From Cinnamomum chago (Eukaryota; Streptophyta; Magnoliopsida; Laurales; Lauraceae): a stretch of 64,000 bases of DNA. The translations under genes were made by a program, and so were the position numbers. Shown here piece after piece: positions 24,961 to 36,700 of the stretch (position 1 is the first letter of the stretch; the number at the start of each line of letters is the position of its first letter). The stretch covers positions 16,434,001 to 16,498,000 of the forward strand of contig CP142453.1 in NCBI GenBank assembly GCA_038049695.1, in the 5' to 3' direction. Under the pieces are notes generated by a model, which did not search any database, was not told the DNA's origin, and was given only the letters and a program-made list of their open reading frames with translations.

Positions 24961-25487
24961 AAATTGATCACAGTCAGCATACTCCAAACCATCCTATCTT
25001 ATTCACCAATCGTACTGTGTTTGTTCATTAAGTTGAGGGAATTTGCTGGCTGGCTCTTTGGCCACAATGAAACGCTATCAAAGGCCAAGTATGCGTCCAA
25101 ACACCATCCCAAAATTACACGATCAAAGCATCGTTTTAATCCACCAAAGTGCTGTTGTATTCTTGGATTGAGTTGAAGGAACTTGGTGGCTTTTGGCAGC
25201 AATATTATTGCCAGCGTCGTCGCAGTGACAGTTCCAAGTAGATTTTGTATTCCATTGCCTTCTGATCTACAGCTCATATGAAATGCTTCTAAATTTGTTT
25301 GAGAGTACTTCTTAGAACCAGAATGTCATGTGTGGGGTCTTCATACAGCATCTTCCTTGTTCCTTATCCCTAGAGAGTTTGGACTTTGAAGTAGATCCAG
25401 AGAATCCATCGGAATGACCAGATTAGATCAAATTAAGAGTCTTTAATGGCATGTTTGCTTCATGTAATTAAATTTATTCGAGATTAT

Positions 25488-25996
25488 TGATGGGTCAGGC
25501 CCAAGTGACTCGGTCCACAATGACGGGTCAGGCCTAAGTGACTCGAGTTCGTGATAAGCCCAGGTCTAAATCCATTCGTTGAAAGTTGGGTCCGGATCCA
25601 CGAAGCAACGAAGTCAGCGCGTCGTTTCCCTTAACCTACTTTTACCAAGTTCTGCGAAGGAGATCCTACCTACCTCGTCTGTTGAGACTTGAGAGCGGTT
25701 CGAAGACTCTGCCAGAATGAAGCACCGTTGCTGAAGAGTCGTCCCCATCTGTTAGGGGAAGACTATAAATTACAGAGCCCCACCAGCACTGGGGGCAAGC
25801 AATTATTCTCCATTTTTACACTATCATTGTACTTTTCTGACTTATAATCCCTACCTCGGAGAAGTAAAATCACTAGTTTGAAGTGGACGTAGGTCACACT
25901 GACCGAACCACTATAAACTCTCTATCCCCATTAATTTTCACATTAATTACTCATCACTTGACCGGTGGTACCCGAAAATATTTTTTGGCATCATCA
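25488..25996 (+). repeat. 5' LTR of the gypsy-like element
   Basis: This is the complete 509-bp LTR, TG...CA. Its first 80 bp hold a tandem pair around GGGTCAGGCCYAAGTGACTCG. A TATA-like ACTATAAATTAC at about 25,761-25,772 would be the promoter. The downstream half is shared with 27981-28242; the first 250 bp have no partner in the 3' copy. Confidence 0.85.
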
Positions 25997-26045
25997 GTTT
26001 GGCGCCATCTGTGGGAATCAAAGAAAATCTTATTTTTTCGAAATT

Positions 26046-27115
26046 ATGGTGATCACCACAAGATCAACAAGACGTCAAGATGGTAATTCCTTGCGGGAGG
26101 GCGAGGGTAATACTGTACCGACTAACCCTGCACCAAATACTCTTGCTCCCTCTCCTCAGCAAATGCTGGAAACCATGCAGTAGCTAGTGACCCAAAACCA
26201 GCAAATACTGCAACTCATGCTCGCAGGAGGAACACAATTTGGTACAGCACGGCAAGTTGTACCGCACCTGGAGCCTCCAACTGCTCTACGCAGAACAGCA
26301 CCTCACCTAGGCGCCCATCCTCATGGCGCCCGGGGCCGAGGCGCCTCCCGTCCTCATCCTCACCTGGGCGCCCATCCCCTTGGCGCCCAGGGAATCTCTG
26401 CTGGAGTTCCCCATATCGACCCACGCAGAGGAGCACCTCACCTGGGCGCCCATCCTCATGGTGCCCGGGCCGAGGCGCCGTCTGTCCTCATCCTCACCTG
26501 GGCGCCCATCCCCTTGGCGCCCAGGGTCGAGGAGTACACCTGGGCGGCCATCCCCATGGCGCCCAGGGAGTCTCTGCTGGAGTTCCCCATGTCGCCCCAT
26601 GCGGAGTACTCCTAGTCGACCGTCAAGGCCGCGCCCATCACGAGGCGCCTCCACTCCCAGGTGGAGCCCCATTCGGAGGACCTCCAGGAGGGGCAGATCG
26701 CGGTGGACTTCCACCTCCTCCCCCTGCTTCTAACGAGGAGGATCCTCATTTCCAGGAGGGGGTGAGTGAAAATCACAGCATGGAAGATGTAAGTTATTTC
26801 CCTGGTCCGTCCAGGGAACCCAGCAATTGCTAGGAGGAGAAGATCAAAGAAATGCAGGATCAACTGGGGGATGTCTTCAACGCCATAAGGGCGCAGGCAC
26901 CGGAGACGGGAGATTATCTGGTCGGGCGAACGGATACACTTTTCAAGCCAGACGTGGTGAACTACCCACTCCTTCGGAAGTTCAAGATGCCATCCGTGGA
27001 GACCTTTGATGGAACGAAAGATCCACTGGACCATCTGGAGACGTACAAAACCAAAATGCAGCTGCATAATATCTCTGACGCTCCTACAAAACTCACTGCC
27101 TATGGCAATGCCTGA
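26046..27115 (+). pseudogene. Broken gag of the gypsy-like element
   Basis: An ATG at 26046, just after the primer-binding site, opens a frame (MVITTRSTRRQ...) that stops at TAG 26181-26183. After GC-rich repeat sequence a different frame, 26852-27115, encodes the start of a retrotransposon Gag domain, with FKMPSVETFDGTKDPLDHLE as the recognisable core. The frame ends abruptly where the family normally continues with a long helical region. The reading frame is therefore disrupted by a stop, a frame change and a C-terminal deletion. Confidence 0.8.
26299..26611 (+). repeat. 135-bp GC-rich tandem repeat inside gag
   Basis: A 135-bp unit starts at 26299 and again at 26434, with a third partial copy at about 26,534-26,611. 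Inside each unit the shorter word GGCGCCCATCC.CATGGCGCCC recurs. The unit length is a multiple of three (45 codons), but a 1-bp loss in the second copy shifts the frame. The DNA is very GC-rich compared with the AT-rich surroundings. Confidence 0.8.
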
Positions 27116-27980
27116 TGGTGTCAAAAGTCCAAAAAAGGTCCAGAAACAGCTGTTTTGGCCTCCAGAAGTTTTTCAAAAAAAAAAAAAATTCTACTCGCCT
27201 GAGCCAGCTGGAACAGAGCGCCCAGGGCGGCGTCAGCTCCTCATCCACCCGCTGCAGCAGCGCCGCTTGTCGTCCCAGCAACAGGCGCAGTGGCCAGGGC
27301 GCCTCGCCCGTGTCTCCCTGCGGCAGCAGACGCAGCAGGGGCGCCCTCTCCATGTGCTCACCCACCAACAAAAAAAAAAAGAAACGAAAAGTACCACATG
27401 GGCGCCCCTGCCCGTGGTTCATCCAAGCGCCCCGAGCAGCGCCCATGCTTCAAAAGTAGAATGTCCAAAATAAACAGACTTGCAAGTCCACTCCTCATCA
27501 CCGCCATTAATAGCATTTATCACTTCTAGAACATCTGAGGAAAGAAGGAATTTTGAAAGACAGGCTCAAGTTAGTACTGATAGTGGGCAGCCGGTGCTTG
27601 ATACTTAAATTTGCAGACCCTGCTTTGGCAAAATGTCTCAAAAGCAAAGCCTTTATAATAGGACACCTGGCTTGCCAACCCTTTTATAATTGGATTGGGT
27701 TATCCACTATTTTACTCATTAATAGTAAGGGCGGCGCCCGCAGCAGCTCCCAGCGCCCGCGCCCGCCCCAGCACTCCTCGCTCGCGCCCAGCGCCCTCGC
27801 CCTAGCCCAGCGCTCCCAGCGCCCGCGCCCACGCTCCCCGTGTCAAGCGCCCGCAGCAGCGATCGCGCTCCCAGCGCCCTTCGCGCTCCCAGCGCCCTTC
27901 GCGCAAACAACCAGCTCGCCCAGCTGGATTGCGCCCCTAGCCTGGATTGCCACTATTCCCGCCTAGGTCATCTCTCCCGC
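27116..27980 (+). other. GC-rich insert between gag and the truncated 3' LTR
   Basis: Two GC-rich blocks, about 27,215-27,450 and 27,725-27,965, are separated by AT-rich DNA. They are dominated by GCGCCC, CAGCGCCC and CGCGCC words, and A runs flank the first block. Open frames here in several phases look like composition shadows, with no domain. The source is unknown. Confidence 0.6.
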
Positions 27981-28647
27981 GTCGTCCCCATCTGTTAGGG
28001 GAAGACTATAAATTACAGAGCCCCACCAGCACTGGGGGGCAAGCAATTCTTCTCTATTTTTACACTATCATTGTACTTTTCTGACTTGTAATCCCTACCT
28101 CGGAGAAGTAAAATCACCAGTTTGAAGTGGACATAGGTCACACTGACCGAACCACTATAAACTCTCTCTCTCCCCATTAATTTTCACATTAATTACTTAT
28201 CACTTGACCGGTGGTGCCCAAAAACATTTTTTTGCATCATCAATTATAATTATATAAGTGGTCTAAAAATGAAGAACAAAAAAATTGACTATCAAATGAC
28301 TTTCTCATTAATGGAAATTGAATCAAGGGAAGATGATGAGAGATTTATACCCAGCCATCCCCTCTTTAACAATTCTTTAGTGGAGCCCATTCCGTTATAA
28401 ATTCCTATGTATTCGATTTCTATTCATTTTATACCAACAATCAAGCCAAGAAGATCCTATGAAAAGAAGATCAACACATTTTATAGCCGCTTATGACTAG
28501 CATGATAACCTTTGCTTGATTCGCTCATATAAAATTCTTTACTGAGAATACAGCTAGCTTGAGTTTAACAAAGAGCGGAACGTTTTATACCATGAATTGT
28601 GTAATGTATAAAATAAGCAATTACCTCAATTTAATCATATAAATGTC

Positions 28648-28745
28648 CAGGGCAATAGCTCAGCTGGTGACGGACACCAAATACCTTTCTTAAAGGACGA
28701 AAAGTGCATGAATTCAATTCAAAAGTCCAATCTATTTGGATAGAT
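28648..28745 (+). mobile_element. SINE-like element with Pol III boxes
   Basis: TAGCTCAGCTGG at 28656-28667 is a perfect match to the tRNA A-box consensus, and GAATTCAATTC about 45 nt further on is B-box-like. The sequence does not fold as a tRNA, so I call it tRNA-derived SINE material. Confidence 0.45.
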
Positions 28746-30897
28746 GAAAACTAGATGGATCTAGTATACTTAAGGAGGTCCCATGTATGTAGATGAATCT
28801 AATGTAACAAAAAGTCGGCTCCACTGTGTTGTCCATCACCATATTATGGTGAGGGATGGATATGCGTGAATATTTTTCATACATATATATATATATTCTT
28901 ATATATATGAGAAATATTCCTATGAGAGTATCTCTCAAATAAGGGATTGGGGTGGAGGCCCTTGAGCTCCACTACACATAGTATAAATAATAGAAGGGTT
29001 AATGTGCTGAATGAGTGCAAAGAGAGCGGTCAAACTCAATTAACTAGTAGTAAGTCTTTTTTTCGTTTTGTTTCGAGACAGCTGATAAAATTGAAATGAC
29101 ATGGAGAATATTGGCATGGCCACTGTGGAAGGATATGTCACACACAAATCAAGAAATAGTCCAAATCTAAATTGAATCTAAAGATCACGACTTTTTGTTC
29201 CAGGTAAGACATGTTGGCGCCATAGATGCCTAGAAGATCACATGCACAAGGAAAATTAATATAAAAAGAAACAAGCATTTACAGCCCTGTTTGAAAACTC
29301 TGGGTTTGACATGTGACACATCCAAGTCACCAATTTTGGACACGGGCCTAAGTCATATCTAAAGAGATAATATACACATGGAGAAAAAGGCAGCTTTTAA
29401 GGGTCGTTTCTACTTTCTTTTTCTTTTTCTTTTTCTTTTTTTCTCTTTTTTTATTATAAATCTTGTGGCCTACATGCCATGTAGGATCAAACATAAAATT
29501 GGTGTATAGAGAAATTAGTATCCAGTACAAAAAAGGACTTAATATGTACTCTCATGCATAAGACTCCAGTAAGTGTGATCTTTTGATAGTAGCCTATATA
29601 AGAGAAATAAGAGTCTTATGATTGGCATTCAATTCTATTTCATTCCATTCCGTAGATAGAGGTAGAGGCGGAGAAATTTGCTAAGCTTCTTAATCGTTGA
29701 AATATATATAGATCTTCAGCCGTGTGTCGGAGTCTCGTATCCATCACTTTTTACTCTCATCTTTTTTAATATATAGAATAATTAATTTGGATCAATCATA
29801 TGAGTATAGGTGAATTAAGAATATATTTATAATTTAGAAAGAAACTTGTGTCTGTTATGCCCCTCTCAATAAAGAGTGCCAACTCCTTTCTCATGTCATG
29901 TAAGAAGCTGATGACCTAAGCATTCCCTTCTAAATAACTATCATGTGTGGACATTATCAATAGAATTACAAAAAAAAATATTATAATAAGAATCCAAATC
30001 TCTTAAAACTTTTTAAGTTTGCCACTCTGTTGCTTTTTATTTAAATAGTGCGCATGCTAGAGTTCATGGGGCTTACCGTTCTACTAAAATTAAGAGGACT
30101 TTTAGATATATTCATCTAAAAGAATTGGGCTCAATGGGAAAACTTTGCTATTTACCTACTAATCATCCATTTTATAACCTTAGATTATGTCCAATAAACT
30201 TGATTTTAAGCTTGTGAGAATATAAAGTGTTCTTCTATTTATTAGAGACGTAACTAGCATCATGCTAGAGGGAAAGTATGAAGAAAAGTTGTGCTTGCTG
30301 TGTGGCACAAAGGTTTCTGACACAAAAGTTTTTTTAAGAAGTTTTGGAAAAAGAAGGAAAAAAAAAAAAAAAAGGCAAAAGACATTTAATGATAACCAGT
30401 TTTATCACGCATATTTTCATGAAAATGATATAGATCGGGTCATTATAATTCTTAGCACTTCGGACCAAATGAGACGGCAAAAGAAGTAGTTTTCATTCAA
30501 AGTCCTTGATCTACTTCTAGTTTGATTATGATTCTAGTGTAAGGTAAAACATGTAAATAAGCTCTTAGATTTATATTTCAAATACCCTCTCAAGATCAAT
30601 AACACCATGGAGACAGAAAGTTCTTAAATTAAATAAATCAGTGGAGGAAAGCCCCGGGGACTTTCCACTGTAAATATTGAGGAAATGCCTTGTGTCACAA
30701 GAACATGCTTGTGCTCTCAATAGATAGTCTCATTGTTCATACAAAAAGAGAAGGGAAAGAACCATTTTCCATGACTGGGGACTTTTCATATTAAATTTTG
30801 AGGAAATGCCCTGCAAGAACATGCTTGTACTCTCATTGGATAGTCTCAATGTTCATACTAAACCGAAATAGGAAAAGAGCATTTTCCCTTTAAAACT

Positions 30898-31115
30898 CAT
30901 TTTTTTTCTCCCAGCTATCGGGCTGGGACCCCAAGTACTTGCACACGCTGGGAGTGAAACTCTAACATGCGAGGAGAGAGAGCCTAGGGAGTGAGAACCC
31001 TCACATGTGAGGAGTAGAGGGAGAACAGGGTCAAGCTTTGACCATTTAGGTGAAAGGCGGAGATTCCAACTAGTTGAGCAACCCTTCGTTCTTGAAAAAA
31101 AAAAAAAAAAAAACT
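30898..31115 (-). mobile_element. SINE-like element, minus strand
   Basis: On the minus strand GGGTTGCTCAACTAGTTGG (31067-31085) is A-box-like and GTGAGGGTTCTCACTCC (about 30,990-31,007) is B-box-like. A T run at 30899-30907 provides a poly(A) tail. It is probably a SINE from a family different from that at 36955-37110. Confidence 0.45.
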
Positions 31116-33153
31116 CATTTGAGTCACTTACTAAATACAATATATAATGTGAAAATAAATGGTTGGATAAGGACTATTAAATTGTATGAGTTCCAACTTC
31201 CTACATAGCCGATAAAAGTGGGAAGAGAGGACCATCCCATGAAAAAGAGAGCTCACAAAAGAAGTACAAAGAAGTCCATAGAGTGAAAAGGATAGCCCAC
31301 ACCGCCCCCGTAGAAAAAAGCCCCAAAGTTTAAGAGTGGCAACCGGAGAGGGATCAATTTTTGGGTTAGCAGGTGAGAGTTAATTGGCAACAATAATTGT
31401 GCAACCCCATTCGCATGTGGATGTTGTTGTCATTTACTTCTAGTTATCTACTTTCAAGTTTCAACGCATTAATTGGGTAATTCTTGCAATTTTATCGGAT
31501 TTCTATGAAGAGATAAAATGGAAATTTTTTTGCCGTGCATTTCTGCAAAATGATCGCACCACTAACCATTCTTGTTATACGGATGATCCTATTGTCACTA
31601 TAAAGTGGGACAAGTAAACATAAAAACGTAGTGTCAATCCACATCATACTAAGTAAAGAGGGCATGAATAGTAGAAATGACTTTTCAAGAGAATTGTGCT
31701 AACAAACTTTTACTGGCTTGGGATTATTTGGAAATCATCCTTGATGGCATTGTTAAAAAACACAGTCAACTTGTCTTACTTGTGAGTCGACTCAGAGGCA
31801 ACCCAGTTGAATGAGTTTGACGAACTCTTTTAATGAAAACTTAAAATAGAGAAAAGATATTTGGTTAGATTTGTTTGGATTGTAACATCGCTACACGGAC
31901 TGGTCTGTCCTTAACACTCCAATTCTCACCTCGACCACACAAGAACACTTGGTAGATTTCAAACCTAACACATGGTGGAATTCTTCCCACTCTCTTATCT
32001 CTTACACATTGACAACAAATTAATACGTGATGAAAAACATCACAACAAAGGTTTTATAGTCTGTTGGTTATGTTAGGAAGGCATTAGGTCTTCATTCCAC
32101 CACGGGTGCATATGAGGGTTGTACCAAGAACTTAATAATTACCTTAATTTTTTAGAATTCCTTCTAAAAGCTAGTTTTTTTTTTTCAAAATATTTTTTAT
32201 ATAGACCCAAACTTGTCCCATATATGAAACCGATTCCAGTTATAGTTCCATCCTCTCATTAACGATTCCGACACTATAAGAAAGAAACTGGTTCCAAATT
32301 GATTCCGGTTCCATCTTCTCATTTAATGGTTTCGATTCTTGATCCATGTCTGAAACCGACCTATTTACATCTCAAACTCTAGTTATACATTGAAAATGCA
32401 ATTTGGTGATCTAGGTAACCTTGGTGGCAAGTTTGTGGCCTGGTTTTCTTCACTAGATACATGGACGGTGTTAGGGTTAACAATATATTAAAAAGTAGAA
32501 GAACCAAATGTTATTAGCCATCTCAATTGAAGTCAAGAAATGAAAATGAAAAGAGTAGTTTTTATTTTACGGTCTATAGAATAGCCTTAAATCATAATCC
32601 TATTGACGTCTCTTGAATTTGATTCTTGGTTGAATAGCTAAACAAGTCTTCCTTTTATCTAATGGCAGTGGGGCCTACTACACGTTCTTACTTTAAATAC
32701 ATAGGTAGAGGAATGGGAAAAGGATCCCCTGCTTTGACCAATCCGGGGGTGCCACAAGGAAAAGAAAAAAAAAATTATGTGGAGGAGATGATTTGACATC
32801 TCTCCCCCATGTGACACCCCCTGAGTGGTCCAAACAGGGTCCAGATCCATTTCCGGAGGAAGGTCATTGAGAAGACTTTTAAACACATTGGTAATGAATA
32901 AATTACATTATATAGGATCTGATATATGTCATAATGGCTCTTCCTATCACAGTAAGGGTCATTTTTAGGAAAATGTCATGTAGGAATTCTTGGACAAATG
33001 AGATCTATAGGAGAGTTTTGACTTTCTAAAATTTTGAATTTGTAGGTTGATGATTGAGTATTCATTCAGTCATTCACATTTGATTCTAACACTTTATTTC
33101 AGTCGTGCAGGCACACACAAAGAAAAAAAAAGGTGCAGTTGAACATTTGTATC

Positions 33154-33755
33154 TAGGGTTGTAAATGGGTCCCCGATTCTCCGATTACCCGAAGGTTCCA
33201 ACCCGTTAGGTTCCGGGTCTGGGTCCTTATTTTGGTCCCGATAAGCAAATGGTTCCGGTTCCGGATCATTTTTTTGGAACCGATACCTAAACGGGTCCGG
33301 TTCCGAATCTACAGTGGCTCAAACCCGTGGATCCGAGACCCGACCCAATATACACTAACATAAGATAACTTTCGTATATGAAAATAGAATCATTTTTACT
33401 TTTCTACTTTCTGAGTTTTTTGGTTAAAAGTGCATGTTATTGATAGACAAAAGTCACATTAATGTTTGCGGGTGATCCAATTGAAATATGGAAAAAACAT
33501 AAATTTTAAAAAAGAAAAACACATGTATTAGTCTAGACTCGGAACCATATCAGGAACCGGAACCAAACCCGCCTCACAAATGGTTCCAGTTTTGGTTCCG
33601 GTTCCGGTTCCCATTAAAATTATCGGAACCGGTTCCGGAACCAGTCCGGAACCAGTTTCCTGGTTCCAATCCAGATCCGGTTCCCCTATTACTAAACAGT
33701 TCCGGGTCCGGGTCCACCATGGACCCGGACCGGAACCGACCCATTTACAACCCTA
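33154..33755. mobile_element. hAT-like MITE with 16-bp perfect TIRs
   Basis: The ends TAGGGTTGTAAATGGG (33154-33169) and CCCATTTACAACCCTA (33740-33755) are perfect inverted repeats. The 7-bp direct repeat TTGTATC flanks them (33147-33153 and 33756-33762). The interior is non-coding and packed with GGTTCCGG/CCGGAACC words on both sides, which are typical subterminal transposase-binding-type repeats. Size, TIRs and target duplication fit a hAT-derived MITE; hAT normally gives 8 bp. Confidence 0.85.
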
Positions 33756-33762
33756 TTGTATC

Positions 33763-36700
33763 CATCTTCTTAAAAGAATGTAATTTTTATTTTGAAATGA
33801 TCATACAGTCTTTTTCATATAGAGCCTCAAAAACTCCCTAGTAGGTAACCCTTTTAGGGATGCTAGCTCCACTAGTACTATTCAACTTGGTAGACTTTGC
33901 AACAGTTAGCCTCTGCAGGGGGAGAGTTCTAAAAGATAGGAAGACAGGACATTAAATACAAGGTCACCCATCCATTCTTTCTATGTTCTTTCTAGGCATG
34001 TTACATTAGACAAGGCATGTTGTGTCGGTCAGTACCCCTCTTTCTGTGCTTTTGAGTCTCATTAATTTCTACGTTTGGCCAGATAACAATCCCAAATCAT
34101 ATATTTATCTACCTATTGCCAAACATTTCTATTGAAGGATTTCACATGACATTGAAGAAAGAGGATACTTACCTTGTTTTTTCATTGTTCTTGGGACATT
34201 CCAAAACGAGTGATGATAAATTTTCAATATCACAGCCGAATTCTCAAGCTTGCCAAGTCCAACTTGATCCCATGTCATCGCAGGTTCTTCAATTCACATG
34301 GGTGTTGAAAAATGGGGGCCTCTTTGATACTTTGTGTGGAATTCGTAGGGAATAGTGGGAAAATGAGTTTTAATGAAGAAATTTAAAAAAAGGGTGAGAA
34401 TTAAAATCTTAATTTAGTAAGAATGTAGTTGGGAACTCACGTTAGTGGGATTTGATTTAGTTATGGCCCATTTGATAGTATGAAGTTGATATATAGGAAT
34501 ACACGGTCAAATGGGCCCAAATCACTAGAGTGATATGTGGTACCTTGATTCATTTTCTATTAAAGAAAAAAAATATTTAATAGTTATTTTTGGACATTCC
34601 CCTCCCCGCCATTGCCCTTCCTTAGCTTTACAAGGGGCTTCTGCACATGCTATACATGTCCCAACTGAGCAATTGCTAGGAATATTCATCTTTGTTTAGC
34701 TAATGCTAACAACTTTTAAAGCATGTTTGCATAATGTTTACGGAGACAAAAGTCTGCAGACTATTATTTGTCATAAGATTCTTTTATCTACGACCCTCCC
34801 CTGAGAAATATTTTTTTGTGGAATCACAAAAAGTTGTGCTATTTTTAATGGTTCTCTTTGTGGAAAAGCACTCACACCAAATGATAGAAGAAATTTTTTG
34901 CGAAAAGAACATCCATATTTTTTCTTTTCATTTTTATGGAAAAGAAGTTACACAAATGTGCCATGACGACTTGTTTGTTTGTATAAAATATCTAGGAATT
35001 CATGTTCAAATGAGCTCCATTAAAAAATTATTAAAGAGTCAAAGTGTGAAGGATACAAGGTGGATATATAAATGGGTAGGTATTGATTTATTATGGTGAT
35101 TATTGTGTATTGATTTCCTATCTTCCCTTAATTTAATTTATTTTTAAGGGGAGGTTAATTGATCGTCATTTTTGCGTATTCGCCTTTGTATCTCTAGTTT
35201 TTAACCACTTCATATAAATACAATCCTAGCTGTTCAATTACATGAAACAAATAGTCCTTAGGCCTCTTTTACACATAAATTAACTTAGAAGAGGGATACC
35301 CAAATTTTCTCTCAAAAGCTAGTCACTTCACTTATAAATTCTCCATCTAACGGGGTCTTAGAAGGGAAGGGCCCATTTGTATGATGAGAGAATTCTGCAG
35401 TGGAGAGGGAGGTTGTTTTGACTATCTGTGCAACCCTTTGTTCCGCTATTTGGCACTCTTCTTGTGAAACATGATAAAATGAATTGATGTTTATATACAA
35501 GATATTTCAGTTTCATATAAAATGGGTAGGAATGCATTATTCTTCTCTTCCTAATAAATGGAAATATGTGGAGAATAGATTTTCACTTGTTGCACAATCA
35601 AGTCTTTGAAGTATGTTTGTGCAATAAGAGGGTCCCACAATAAGGAAAGAGATTGTTTTTCATTTTTCATGCAACCTATTCTTTTATCATTTGGTGCAGC
35701 ATATTTTTCTTGCTTAAAAGATAATTTGATTTTCATTAATAAGTAGGATTTTAATTTTCCACAAAAGGGACAGAGTTGTAGGAACATAGAATTCTTCTCT
35801 CCCATGAAAATGATTATCTGCATGAAGTCTTCTCCCTTATTTTGTTGCTACAATGAAGACTCAAACTCACACACTCCATTCTCGCTCCTCTCAATCAGCT
35901 AGATGAACGCATTGCACATACACACACTTGATGAAAATCATCAGGTAATTAAACAGGATCGCAGCCATCCAAACAAAATAACAGTTTATTTGAAAACAAT
36001 CAAACGGTTCCAATGTGTCTTTGTAATTATTGGGCCATCCACCATGCTTAAGGTTCATTGATCAGGGTGGAATGGATTCGGTAACATATACGTACACACC
36101 ATGTGCATGGCGCAGTTGAACATTCGTACCATGTACCGTACCTAGACGTGGGAATTCCAACTTTTCTTTGTTACAATTACAAAGAATGAAAAGCTCTGTT
36201 GCTTTTGCTTTTGCTTTTTGCTTTTGCTTTTGTTTTGCTTTTGCTCGCATAGGGAGTTGGAGAGCACAGGCCGAAAGTGCAGGCGTGGATTGCAGCTTTC
36301 TCAGGTGAGATGCACGGCTCATCCTGAAACAATCATCTGTAGACAATAAAAAGGTTCTTTTTCTTACCCATTACCATTTGTTAGCATCTGTTGATGGACC
36401 CACATTTGGTGGGGCCCAAGCAACACAAGTGATGACTGACGATAACCCTTCACATAAAGATGCACATGTTGTTTGAGTAGTGCAGGGATTTGAAACTCCC
36501 TCCTCTCAGGACATGGATGTGTTTGGGTAAATGTCCTCGCATAGGCCTTTTTATTTTTTTTCAAGTAAAACCTAGGTTTGAATGAACAGAGGAAATTGAG
36601 AGCGGATTTTTCAAATCCTCTAATCCTATCAAAAGTCCTCTCTTCTATTAGTTCTTCCACTAATCCACGTTTAAAAATCCACGGAGGCAAAGAAGCACCT

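Larger units (their letters stand above)
18740..25482. other. Intergenic, AT-rich, transposon debris
   Basis: I find no supported gene in this 6.7-kb stretch. It holds a poly(A) run near 19,246-19,262, a pentanucleotide (TTTTA)n microsatellite at about 20,780-20,807, and repeated TTTTTCATACATTTTTT words at about 21,125-21,175. A minus open frame at 22,787-23,071 (94 codons) has no domain I recognise. Two transposon-like segments are listed separately. Confidence 0.5.
25488..28242 (+). mobile_element. Defective Ty3/gypsy-like LTR retrotransposon
   Basis: The element is bounded by the direct repeat ATTAT (25483-25487 and 28243-28247), starts TGATGGG and ends CATCATCA. The 5' LTR is 25488-25996. 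The primer-binding-site-like TTTGGCGCCATCTGTGGGAA follows at 25998-26017. The 3' LTR keeps only its last 262 bp (27981-28242), which matches 25738-25996 with roughly ten substitutions and two small indels by eye. The interior has a broken gag and GC-rich repeats; protease, reverse transcriptase, RNase H and integrase are absent. It cannot move on its own. The high LTR similarity suggests a fairly recent insertion. Confidence 0.88.
28248..33146. other. Intergenic stretch with repeats, no gene
   Basis: No gene seen. A near-palindrome with an (AT)n core lies at 28867-28920 (GAATATTTTTCATA ... ATGAGAAATATTC). A roughly 120-bp tandem duplication occurs at about 30,656-30,775 and 30,777-30,890 (shared ATTTTGAGGAAATGCC and AAGAACATGCTTGT words). 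Positions 32,190-32,390, rich in GGTTCC and ending CGACCTATTTACATCT, look like a truncated relative of the MITE at 33154-33755. Confidence 0.5.

Noticed and set aside
26187..26733. Several open frames of 130-170 codons on both strands
   Set aside because: They come from the GC-rich 135-bp repeats inside the gypsy-like element and are proline/arginine/alanine-rich in every frame.
34734..35830. Possible long inverted-repeat (foldback) element
   Set aside because: Only one short word (CACCAAATGATA.AAGAA) pairs convincingly; the rest of the arms does not.
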